From the NCBI GenBank assembly GCA_948794795.1, contig CAQGLR010000077.1, positions 1 to 8,077 on the forward strand: a stretch of DNA of 8,077 bases, read 5' to 3'. A program made the position numbers and the translations under genes. The DNA is from an uncultured Lachnospiraceae bacterium (GTDB lineage: Bacteria > Bacillota > Clostridia > Lachnospirales > Lachnospiraceae). The notes under the pieces are model-generated. The model was not told the origin of the DNA. It ran no database searches and worked only from the letters and a program-made list of their open reading frames with translations. Below, piece after piece: positions 1 through 5,958 of this stretch (its first letter is position 1; every line of letters begins with the position of its first letter).

Positions 1-31
1 AAAATAATTTCAATCTTTTTTCATTTTGCTA

Positions 32-60
32 TTGACATTTATTAGCTGGACTTTTATATT
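32..60 (+). promoter_or_regulatory. Candidate sigma-A promoter for the two-component pair (distal)
   Basis: A perfect -35 TTGACA (32-37) and a -10 TATATT (55-60) are separated by 17 bp. Transcription would begin near 67, giving a leader of about 220 nt before the response regulator ATG at 290. The match is close to consensus, but the DNA is very AT-rich and the leader is long, so this remains a sequence-based prediction. Confidence 0.5.
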
Positions 61-194
61 CTGGTTAATTTATAGTTTTATTTAAACCTTAATATTACCA
101 AGCATTATATCTTACTTTTTAATCATTGTGTCCTGAATGGTAATAAAGTGTGCTTATTTGGTTATAAACTGCAAAATTTTATTTATAAAACCTG

Positions 195-223
195 TTGTTT
201 TTTACCAGTAAACTATTTAAAAT
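195..223 (+). promoter_or_regulatory. Candidate proximal promoter for the response regulator
   Basis: TTGTTT (195-200), a 17-bp spacer and TAAAAT (218-223) form a weaker sigma-A-like promoter. Its predicted start, near 230, falls inside the inverted repeat at 223-246. If both this and the distal promoter are real, the pair is transcribed from tandem promoters. Chance matches are common in such AT-rich DNA. Confidence 0.3.
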
Positions 224-246
224 GTATTATGTATCTGCGTAATACA
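223..246. repeat. Inverted repeat upstream of the response regulator
   Basis: TGTATTA (223-229) and TAATACA (240-246) are perfect 7-bp inverted arms around a 10-bp centre. The site lies 44 bp upstream of the ATG and just downstream of the proximal promoter candidate. It could be an operator or a small RNA hairpin. LytTR regulators usually bind direct repeats, so self-binding here is not supported by shape alone. Confidence 0.35.
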
Positions 247-289
247 ACTTTTTACTACAATCCATTCCAGCGCAGAAGTGAGGTTAAAA

Positions 290-988
290 ATGAAAAAGAA
301 TATACTACTATTAGAAGATGATGCCATACAGGCAAAAGCACTTAAACAAATGATTAACAACTATTCAGCAAACATTGAAGTTTACTATGCAATGAACCTT
401 GAGCAGGCAGATAACCTTTTAAAAAGAGAAATTATATTTAATGCATTCTTTCTTGATATTTCCCTGGACAATAAAAATGCTGACCATGCCGGGCTTTCCC
501 TTGCACGCCAGATACGTTCTGTTATGCGCTACCAGCGTACTCCATTTGTATTTATTACAGCATTTCCAGAACATATTTATTCTGCTATAAACCAGCTGCA
601 TTGTTTTGCTTATCTTGTTAAACCTTATTCTGAAAAGGAACTGCATAAACAATTAGCATGCCTTTTTGAACCCAGGCACACAATTTTATTAAAAACTTCT
701 GAAAACATACATATACGCTTGTCTTTAGATGCCTTGCAATATATACATTCTAATGGGCGTTATTTAACATATGTTACTGCATCATCTAAATACCACTCAA
801 GACAGCACACATTAAAAGAACTTATAACTATATTGCCAGATGGTTTTGTACGATGCCACCGTTCATATATAATTAACCAGTCATTTGTTAAAAATTTTGA
901 TTTTGTAAATCATTTTGTACATATGATAGTTAATGATGAAGCAATACCAATAAGCAGAAATTTCAGCCTGCCTTTAGAAAGTATTTGA
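290..988 (+). CDS. LytTR-family response regulator (AgrA/LytR-like)
   Basis: A 232-aa cytoplasmic response regulator with an N-terminal receiver domain and a C-terminal LytTR DNA-binding domain. Receiver landmarks are visible: acidic pair D10/D11, phosphoacceptor D56 in FFLDISL, T90 in FITA, and K111 in LVKPYS. The LytTR domain (about 132-232) carries the typical FVRCHRSYIIN (186-196) and IPISRNF (219-225) segments. The ATG at 290 is preferred because GTGAGG (278-283) sits 6 nt upstream as a ribosome binding site; the in-frame GTG at 278 has none. The gene precedes a GHKL kinase on the same strand, so the two form a cognate pair, although a palindromic element separates them. The lengths and domain order fit AgrA-type regulators, which activate transcription after phosphorylation. 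The target genes are unknown, and no peptide signal gene lies nearby. Confidence 0.93.
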   Translation: MKKNILLLEDDAIQAKALKQMINNYSANIEVYYAMNLEQADNLLKREIIFNAFFLDISLDNKNADHAGLSLARQIRSVMRYQRTPFVFITAFPEHIYSAINQLHCFAYLVKPYSEKELHKQLACLFEPRHTILLKTSENIHIRLSLDALQYIHSNGRYLTYVTASSKYHSRQHTLKELITILPDGFVRCHRSYIINQSFVKNFDFVNHFVHMIVNDEAIPISRNFSLPLESI

Positions 989-1003
989 AAAACCAAGGGA
1001 AAT

Positions 1004-1168
1004 CTAAGGCGTGTTTGAAAATTGCTTTTAAACCGTCAAACTGCACAAAGATTATATTACTCTGGCAAGTTCCAAATGTTTTACCAAAAGGCAGCTGTTT
1101 GGGGTAAAATTTTGGAATTGCCAGAGCCACATAATTTGTGCAATTTTTAATTTTCAAACACCCCCTAG
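1004..1168. mobile_element. MITE-like palindromic element between regulator and kinase genes
   Basis: The ends are 20-bp terminal inverted repeats, 1004-1023 and 1149-1168, matching at 18 of 20 positions and sharing GTGTTTGAAAATT. Inside, a second pair of arms pairs imperfectly: about 1042-1076 with 1111-1142, including CTCTGGCAA against TTGCCAGAG. It closes with TTTTACC (1079-1085) against GGTAAAA around a short loop, so nearly the whole element can fold into one hairpin. A TA dinucleotide at each end (1005-1006, 1166-1167) may be the target duplication, though the palindromic ends make that ambiguous. There is no convincing coding capacity. A second copy of the core occurs at 8044-8077. These traits fit a non-autonomous miniature inverted-repeat element; the parent transposase family is not identifiable here. 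Confidence 0.72.
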
Positions 1169-1191
1169 TAACAAAAGAATAGAAATTCATT

Positions 1192-1197
1192 TATAAT
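1192..1197 (+). promoter_or_regulatory. Possible -10 element upstream of the kinase
   Basis: TATAAT at 1192-1197 lies immediately downstream of the palindromic element and 12 bp upstream of the kinase ribosome binding site. No good -35 is found 16-18 bp upstream (TAACAA at 1169-1174 is weak). Any transcript starting here would have a very short leader. It may be fortuitous. Confidence 0.2.
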
Positions 1198-1223
1198 ATA
1201 CAATCATTGGGAGGGATTTTACT

Positions 1224-2552
1224 TTGTATACTCCAATAAATATTATGACATCTGTTATAGAAAGTATTACCTTTTTGTGGATAATGTTTTATCTTACAAA
1301 TATCACTTCCCTCCCAAAGATTTTTTCCAGTACACATAATATTCTATTAATTATATTTTCATTTACCCTTACATATTTATTACAAATAAATGAAAACATT
1401 TCACAAGTTTTAAAAGGGTTTATTGTTATTTTTCTACATTTTTTAATTACTAAATATATTTCAAATTCAAAACCTAAAGAAGCATTAACTGCTGTAATTT
1501 TTACATATGTTTTAGAATGTCTGCTGCAAATGCCTGTATTTGCACTATTTTTATTATTTTTTCCAAATACCCGTATTGTAGACTCAAGTATTATGCAATG
1601 TGCTGTAATTATATCTGGTTTTTTACTTACTTTAGGTATTTACCGCTTTGTAAATATTAAAACTATTTATCAGAAATTATTAAAAATTCCTGGTTTTATT
1701 TTTGTATCATTATTTTTTTATATCTGCCTGATAGCTATTAACACTTTTTATTTTTATGAATTAAATGCTTTATCTCCTTTTATATTTTTTGCTATTATGG
1801 CTTTTTTATTTTTAACTCTTTTCCTGGCTTTATTTTTTGCAGTAAAAGCACATAAAAAAGAGCAGACTGTCCATTATTATGAAACTTATCTGCCTATACT
1901 TGACGATATGATATTTAATATACGTAAAACACAACATAATTATAATAACATTATCCAGGCAATCTCTAACCTTCCTGGACTGTTTTCCGACTATAACTCA
2001 CTAGCAGATGCTTTGAAACACTATAGTTCACATATGGTAAAAGGTGCCCTGCCATCACAGCTGCTGCACTTTGAAAATAAACTTCTTATCGCTTTGCTTT
2101 ACAATGAGTACTGCCTTGCAATAAACAATAAAATATATCTGGATATAAATATACATAATTATTCATATAAAAGCAGGGCAGATGAATTCCAGATTGTAGA
2201 CCTTACAGGGATTTTATTAGATAATGCCATTGAAGCTTCTGGAAAAAATGATACAATCTATATAGAAATTGGTTCTAATATGCAGGATATAAACTGTAAC
2301 CACAGTCCATCTGTGCCTTATACAATAACCATTAAAAATCCTGGTCCAGAAGTAACACAGGATTTTATAAAGAAAATTTTTTCACATACATATACATCTA
2401 AAACAAATAATACATCAAAACATGGGCTTGGGCTTCCATATGTAAAAAACCTGGTACAGACACATAAAGGTACTATTGAATTATTTAATGAAACAATTAA
2501 TAATTCTGAAAATATACCATGCCAGTATCTTGTTATACATATTACTATCTAA
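1224..2552 (+). CDS. GHKL sensor histidine kinase (AgrC-like, HPK10 type)
   Basis: A 442-aa membrane sensor kinase. The first ~208 residues are strongly hydrophobic, with about six membrane segments (roughly 10-24, 38-54, 63-79, 88-114, 124-141, 155-176 and 182-207, not all certain). This is the AgrC-like sensor layout. The phosphoacceptor region is RKTQHNYNN with H238. The GHKL ATPase domain has an N box (LLDNAIEAS, N334), an NPG segment (372-374) and a glycine-rich HGLGL (400-404). The start is a TTG: GGGAGG (1209-1214) lies 9 nt upstream, whereas the next in-frame ATG (1245) is too far from it. It should phosphorylate the LytTR regulator upstream. AgrC relatives sense secreted peptides, but no agrB/agrD-like gene is present, so the signal is unknown. 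Confidence 0.9.
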   Translation: MYTPINIMTSVIESITFLWIMFYLTNITSLPKIFSSTHNILLIIFSFTLTYLLQINENISQVLKGFIVIFLHFLITKYISNSKPKEALTAVIFTYVLECLLQMPVFALFLLFFPNTRIVDSSIMQCAVIISGFLLTLGIYRFVNIKTIYQKLLKIPGFIFVSLFFYICLIAINTFYFYELNALSPFIFFAIMAFLFLTLFLALFFAVKAHKKEQTVHYYETYLPILDDMIFNIRKTQHNYNNIIQAISNLPGLFSDYNSLADALKHYSSHMVKGALPSQLLHFENKLLIALLYNEYCLAINNKIYLDINIHNYSYKSRADEFQIVDLTGILLDNAIEASGKNDTIYIEIGSNMQDINCNHSPSVPYTITIKNPGPEVTQDFIKKIFSHTYTSKTNNTSKHGLGLPYVKNLVQTHKGTIELFNETINNSENIPCQYLVIHITI

Positions 2553-2607
2553 TATACAGCCAGATATCTTCCAGGCTATTGTTACTTTTATATATATTCT
2601 GGTAAAA

Positions 2608-2713
2608 AATAAGAGGAATCCACATTAGGAATTACAATACAAAATATAATATTTTATTACAACAACTCTTCTATATTCTGTATTATACCTTCTTAATGCA
2701 AAATCCTCTTATT
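2608..2713. repeat. Long imperfect palindrome between convergent genes
   Basis: AATAAGAGGA (2608-2617) is complementary to TCCTCTTATT (2704-2713). The inner arms continue to pair with interruptions: CATTAGGAATTACAATAC (about 2622-2639) against the region around 2679-2700. The whole 106-bp block could form a long bulged AT-rich hairpin. It lies between the kinase stop (2552) and the nuclease stop (2740). It could serve as a bidirectional transcription stop, although no clean T tract follows either side, or it could be a decayed miniature element. It shares no obvious sequence with the element at 1004-1168. Nothing else was found in 2553-2739. Confidence 0.5.
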
Positions 2714-2739
2714 CATAATTAATATATCATACATCTGGC

Positions 2740-3285
2740 TCAGTCTAATTCAAGTGGTGCCTGCCCTGAAATAATAACCTGCCGTCCATTTATAACAGCT
2801 CTTTTCTGCTTTTTTACTACTTTTACAAAATGTACCAGTTTAAAAATATCTGCTGGTTTGCACTTACTCCTAACAGCTAATTTCTTAACTAATTCCTTTT
2901 CATCTTTTGAATGTATATCTGGTACTCTCTGCCTCTCAGGACTAGCTATATATGCATCTAATGTTTCCCTCAATTTAACATATTTATTTAATTCCAAATC
3001 ATCATAGAAATAATCAATAGTGCTGCTTATTTGTTTAAAAGCAGCATCTATATTTGCACCCTTTAATTCTATCATATGTGTTTTATTAGTATTTACACCT
3101 AAAACCACAAAATCACACTTTTTATTTCCTTGTTTCTCCCCAATTAATTTATGGTCAACATTGACAACTTCCAAACTATCTTTTGCTTTTATATAAATTT
3201 TTGCATTTACCTCTGATGTTTCATCCACCAGTGTCTTTTTCTCCCCTGTTAAAAGCAGGCTTGAGAATTTATCAATTTTACTCAT
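2740..3285 (-). CDS. Small PD-(D/E)xK-like nuclease, partner of an ATPase
   Basis: A 181-aa soluble protein. I do not recognise a named family. The central segment fits the PD-(D/E)xK nuclease core: D58 in CDFVVLG, then a short turn, then E73 and K75 in MIELKG on the next strand, followed by a helix with Q85 (AAFKQI). This spacing is typical of restriction-endonuclease-like folds, where D, E and K bind metal and cleave DNA or RNA. The C-terminal half (about 100-181) is lysine-rich with no domain I can name. The ATG overlaps the ATPase stop by one base (TAATG), and GGAAGG just upstream within the ATPase gene serves as ribosome binding site, so translation is coupled and equimolar production is likely. 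The nuclease activity is inferred from motif geometry. A non-catalytic or sensor role is possible. Confidence 0.68.
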   Translation of the reverse strand: MSKIDKFSSLLLTGEKKTLVDETSEVNAKIYIKAKDSLEVVNVDHKLIGEKQGNKKCDFVVLGVNTNKTHMIELKGANIDAAFKQISSTIDYFYDDLELNKYVKLRETLDAYIASPERQRVPDIHSKDEKELVKKLAVRSKCKPADIFKLVHFVKVVKKQKRAVINGRQVIISGQAPLELD

Positions 3286-4583
3286 TATATTCCTTCCCTT
3301 AAATAGAATAATTTTGTATAAGTTTCATTAATTTCCTCACTAATATCATCTATTTTTTCTGCTAATAATTCATCTGTTTCCTCATCAATTAAAGACTGTA
3401 TCTCTGTTCCCTGGGGACTATTGCCCAGTTTAAATGCATTTAATTCTTTTGAAGAAATATAAAGCCACTTACCTGCAATCTTTTCAACCATACGTTTACT
3501 TTTACTGTCCTTTTTTAATTTGCCAGTAATATATAAATTATTTGTTTCTGTCAGTATATATGGGCTGTGTGTCGTAACTATTGCTGAACCTCCTGTAATA
3601 TTTATATATTTTATAATAAAATCTACTATATTCTTTTGTAAAATTGGGTATAAATGTGCTTCTGGTTCTTCTATTATAATAAAAGACTTTTCATTTTTTA
3701 ACATAAGTACATATAATTGGTTATATAACCACAGGATTTCCTGTTGTCCTGATGAAATAAAATTAACTGCAACCTGTTCATCACTATCTTCTATTTGTAT
3801 ATATTCCTTGCCCTTTTGATAAAAATATTCACCTTTCATTCCATGAATAATCTCTTTAGATATTTTTTCAATATTAAATTTTCTTTCATCTGAAGGGTAA
3901 TAATTGTGTACATGTGCTGTCCCATCTGCAAATTTAGGCTGTAATGTCTCTATTGTCTGCATAAATTTTCTATTAACCGGATCAAGTTCCCTATAATCAA
4001 GATATGTCTTCTGGTTACATAACAATGACAACAGTCCTCTTCCAGAAGGAATATAGTATGTTGACATATCATCATCAAGTATCCTGCAGACTTCATTTTC
4101 TAAATATTCATACAAATTCTTATTTTCCAGCATTGTCAGTAATGACTTACCATCAACAGTTGCTATAAAATTATAAAAATTTTTTGAATAGTCATTTAAA
4201 ATATACAGCTCTTCCAATAATTCTTTACTAAATTTTATAGATATATACTTCTTCTTTAAATTTACCCGCACTGAAAATTCATTTGTATAGTAATACTTCA
4301 TAGAAAGATTATCTGGAAGCTTCCAGCTATATCCAAAAAGACTCACAAAAGAATCTCTAAGCTTTCCATTTACTTCCTTTGTCAATCCATTCCCATTTCC
4401 TCCATCAGTCCCAAGCCTATAATAATAATCCAGCAGGATTTCTTTCAAATTACGGAAATAATATACTGCTTTACACAAGGTACTCTTACCTGTAGCCTGT
4501 TCACCAATAAAAATATTTACCCTTTTTATATCCATTTCAATATGATGTATTGATGCCAGGTGGTCTATAACTATTTTAGCCAC
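3285..4583 (-). CDS. OLD/AAA_15-like P-loop ATPase of a two-gene nuclease system
   Basis: A 432-aa SMC/ABC-like ATPase. Walker A is GEQATGKST (27-35). A mid-region YYIPSGRG (176-183) resembles a motif seen in AAA_15 proteins. The signature-like loop is SSGQQE (277-282), Walker B is FIIIEEPEAH (301-310), and the switch histidine lies in TTHSP (337-341, H339). The insertion between Walker A and the signature (about 40-270) is the usual place for a coiled-coil or specificity region. The C-terminus is acidic (398-420) and has no visible TOPRIM domain. It starts at GTG, with AGGAGG (4591-4596) 7 nt upstream. Related ATPases with separate effector genes occur in defence systems such as Septu (PtuA) and PARIS (AriA). 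Here the partner is instead a PD-(D/E)xK-like protein. A defence role is inference; the ATPase assignment is firm. Confidence 0.85.
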   Translation of the reverse strand: MAKIVIDHLASIHHIEMDIKRVNIFIGEQATGKSTLCKAVYYFRNLKEILLDYYYRLGTDGGNGNGLTKEVNGKLRDSFVSLFGYSWKLPDNLSMKYYYTNEFSVRVNLKKKYISIKFSKELLEELYILNDYSKNFYNFIATVDGKSLLTMLENKNLYEYLENEVCRILDDDMSTYYIPSGRGLLSLLCNQKTYLDYRELDPVNRKFMQTIETLQPKFADGTAHVHNYYPSDERKFNIEKISKEIIHGMKGEYFYQKGKEYIQIEDSDEQVAVNFISSGQQEILWLYNQLYVLMLKNEKSFIIIEEPEAHLYPILQKNIVDFIIKYINITGGSAIVTTHSPYILTETNNLYITGKLKKDSKSKRMVEKIAGKWLYISSKELNAFKLGNSPQGTEIQSLIDEETDELLAEKIDDISEEINETYTKLFYLREGI

Positions 4584-4632
4584 TTATTTCCCTCCTCTCA
4601 TGTCAAGCGGATATTCATCCTGCAATTTTAAA

Positions 4633-4662
4633 AGACGTTTCCAGATTACCCTGGAAACGTCT
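4633..4662 (-). terminator. Rho-independent terminator of rplM-rpsI
   Basis: A perfect 12-bp stem (4633-4644 with 4651-4662; AGACGTTTCCAG against CTGGAAACGTCT) closes a 6-nt loop. Read on the minus strand it is followed by only four T residues (4633-4630, overlapping the stem end) and then AAAA. It lies 54 nt beyond the rpsI stop. The stem is strong but the T tract is short, so some read-through into the ATPase gene, which has no clear promoter of its own, is plausible. Confidence 0.75.
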
Positions 4663-4716
4663 ATACACACCATATTTATGCTGCATACACTGATGCACTT
4701 AATAACTGGCTTATAA

Positions 4717-5109
4717 TTATCTCTTAGAGAACTGTGGAGCCCTGCGGGCTTTCTTAAGACCATATTTCTTACGCTCTTTCATACGTGAATCACGTGTAAG
4801 GAATCCTGCCTTCTTAAGTGTAGGACGGAAATCTGCGTCTACTGTAAGAAGAGCCCTTGCAATACCATGCCTGATAGCTCCTGCCTGTCCTGTAAAGCCA
4901 CCACCACGTACTGTAATCTTAGCATCATATTTATCTGCTGTATTAGTAGCTTCAAGAGGCTGGCGTACAATAATCTTTAATGTTTCAAGACCAAAATAAT
5001 CATCCATATCTCTCTTATTAATTGTAACCTTGCCTGAGCCTGGTACTAAATATACTCTGGCAACACTGCTTTTTCTCCTGCCTGTTCCATAAAACTTTGC
5101 ATTTGCCAC
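4717..5109 (-). CDS. rpsI: 30S ribosomal protein S9
   Basis: A 130-aa protein of standard bacterial length. It shows the S9 hallmarks: GTGRRKSSVARV (8-19), the glycine-rich GGGFTGQAGAIRHGIARAL (69-87), and the basic tail ending QFSKR (126-130), which in known ribosomes reaches the P-site tRNA. S9 is part of the head of the small subunit. It starts at GTG, with AGGAGG 8 nt upstream. It follows rplM by 19 nt in the conserved rplM-rpsI operon and is terminated by the hairpin at 4633-4662. Nothing is abnormal in the sequence. Confidence 0.98.
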   Translation of the reverse strand: MANAKFYGTGRRKSSVARVYLVPGSGKVTINKRDMDDYFGLETLKIIVRQPLEATNTADKYDAKITVRGGGFTGQAGAIRHGIARALLTVDADFRPTLKKAGFLTRDSRMKERKKYGLKKARRAPQFSKR

Positions 5110-5128
5110 TGAAATTTCCTCCTCTCAA

Positions 5129-5569
5129 CTATGCTCTTTCTTTAATATCTAAAACTTCTGGTTTCTGAGCCTCATGCCCGTGCTCTGCACCTGCATATAC
5201 ATGAAGCTTCTTCAGCATCTGGCGGCCAAGAGGCCCTTTTGGAAGCATTCCCTTTACAGCATGGCTAATAACATACTCAGGCTTCTTAGCGAGCATATCT
5301 TTGAGTGTTGTTTCCTTCATTCCGCCTACGTAAGCAGAATGGCTATAATAAATCTTCTGGTCAAGCTTCTTGCCTGTAACCTTTATTTTATCAGCATTAA
5401 CTATAATTACATAATCACCTGTATCAATATGAGGTGTATAAATTGGCTTATTCTTACCTCTTAATACACTGGCAACCTCCGATGCGAGGCGTCCTAAAGT
5501 ATGTCCTGCAGCGTCTACTACATACCATTTTCTTTCAATTGTGGATGGGCTAGCCATAAAACTTTTCAT
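5129..5569 (-). CDS. rplM: 50S ribosomal protein L13
   Basis: A 146-aa protein of the usual Firmicutes length. Its N-terminus FMASPSTIERKWYVVDA (4-20) is typical of low-GC Gram-positive L13. Conserved blocks are HTLGRLASEVASVLRGKN (23-40), GDYVIIVNADKIKVTGKK (51-68), YYSHSAYVGG (74-83) and KGMLPKGPLGRQM (106-118). L13 is an early-assembly large-subunit protein that binds 23S rRNA. The ATG at 5569 has AGGAGG 7 nt upstream. It is the first gene of rplM-rpsI, driven by the promoter at 5684-5712. It is preceded by a structured leader that in Firmicutes is thought to be bound by L13 itself for feedback control. Confidence 0.98.
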   Translation of the reverse strand: MKSFMASPSTIERKWYVVDAAGHTLGRLASEVASVLRGKNKPIYTPHIDTGDYVIIVNADKIKVTGKKLDQKIYYSHSAYVGGMKETTLKDMLAKKPEYVISHAVKGMLPKGPLGRQMLKKLHVYAGAEHGHEAQKPEVLDIKERA

Positions 5570-5677
5570 CCCAGTACCTCCTAATCTTAATTACTGCTAT
5601 ATTCTATCTCTATCTACATTACAACTGCGCGTAGATGCTCTACCGGGGCTTATGGTTCAGCATTTCACACGCCACAT
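5570..5677 (-). promoter_or_regulatory. Structured leader of rplM (probable L13 autoregulatory leader)
   Basis: About 108 nt lie between the predicted transcription start (near 5677) and the rplM ATG. On the minus strand a long-range helix can form from GCGT (5669-5672) with ACGC (5629-5632) and ATGC (5660-5663) with GCAT (5635-5638). It encloses ACC (5654-5656) paired with GGT (5642-5644). A competing hairpin pairs ATCTAC (5631-5636) with GTAGAT (5612-5617). No T tract follows, so control would be at translation or stability. The L13_leader family of low-GC Gram-positives occupies this position; membership is inferred from position and foldability, not from a covariance search. Confidence 0.55.
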
Positions 5678-5707
5678 TTGCTAATTATATTACGAATACC
5701 GGGGCTT
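5641..5707. repeat. 11-bp direct repeat in rplM promoter spacer and leader
   Basis: TACCGGGGCTT occurs at 5641-5651 and exactly again at 5697-5707, a 56-bp period. One copy lies in the spacer/-35 flank of the rplM promoter, the other in the leader RNA. It is the most GC-rich motif in an otherwise AT-rich intergenic region. Confidence 0.6.
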
Positions 5708-5712
5708 GTCAA
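5684..5712 (-). promoter_or_regulatory. rplM-rpsI promoter
   Basis: On the minus strand TTGACA (5707-5712), a 17-bp spacer and TATAAT (5684-5689) give a perfect consensus sigma-A promoter, as expected for a strongly expressed ribosomal operon. The spacer contains AGCCCCGGTA, part of an 11-bp repeat that recurs in the leader. Confidence 0.88.
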
Positions 5713-5851
5713 GGTTTTAACACATATTTTTCCATTATGTACAAAACATTAAAGTTCCATTCCCAAAAATCCTGCCAAAAACACCTTATATACCATAAGT
5801 CCTGGCATTAATACATTTTTCAGTATTTTATATATTGTTTTCATCATTTGC

Positions 5852-5880
5852 TTGTTATTTCATATAAGAAATGATAATAT
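5852..5880 (+). promoter_or_regulatory. Candidate promoter of the HD-GYP gene
   Basis: TTGTTA (5852-5857), a 17-bp spacer and TAATAT (5875-5880) fit a sigma-A promoter, with transcription starting near 5887 and a ~72-nt leader. It is divergent from the rplM promoter. The stretch from 5713 to 5851 between the two promoters shows only AT-rich DNA with a minor hairpin (AATAC/GTATT near 5809-5826) and no gene. Confidence 0.45.
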
Positions 5881-5917
5881 AGTTTATAGGTACTTGTCTT
5901 TTATATAAAGTTTTTTA

Positions 5918-5938
5918 ACAATAGCGGGTTACTATTGT
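5918..5938. promoter_or_regulatory. Palindromic site in the HD-GYP leader
   Basis: ACAATAG (5918-5924) and CTATTGT (5932-5938) are perfect 7-bp inverted arms around CGGGTTA. The site lies downstream of the predicted promoter and about 10 bp upstream of the ribosome binding site. This position suits an operator or an RNA hairpin affecting translation. No known regulator is assigned. Confidence 0.45.
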
Positions 5939-5958
5939 AAATGTAAATGGGGGTCACT

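Noticed and set aside
1..277. Possible autoinducer prepeptide upstream of the regulator
   Set aside because: No open frame with a ribosome binding site and a prepeptide-like sequence was found on either strand.
278..289. GTG at 278 as start of the response regulator
   Set aside because: It has no upstream ribosome binding site and overlaps the GTGAGG site that serves the ATG at 290.
419..652. Minus-strand 77-codon frame inside the response regulator
   Set aside because: It is antisense to a well-supported receiver domain and has no ribosome binding site.
963..1190. Minus-strand 75-codon open frame across the intergenic palindrome
   Set aside because: It lies almost entirely within the inverted-repeat element, overlaps the regulator stop, has no ribosome binding site and gives no recognisable protein.
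3520..3819. Plus-strand 99-codon frame
   Set aside because: It is antisense to the conserved Walker B and signature region of the ATPase.
3285..4583. ATPase as an ABC transporter subunit
   Set aside because: There is no permease partner, the sequence between Walker A and the signature is far longer than in transporters, and the EEPEAH Walker B and TTHSP motifs are of the OLD/SMC-like type.
5174..5464. Plus-strand 96-codon frame
   Set aside because: It is antisense to rplM.
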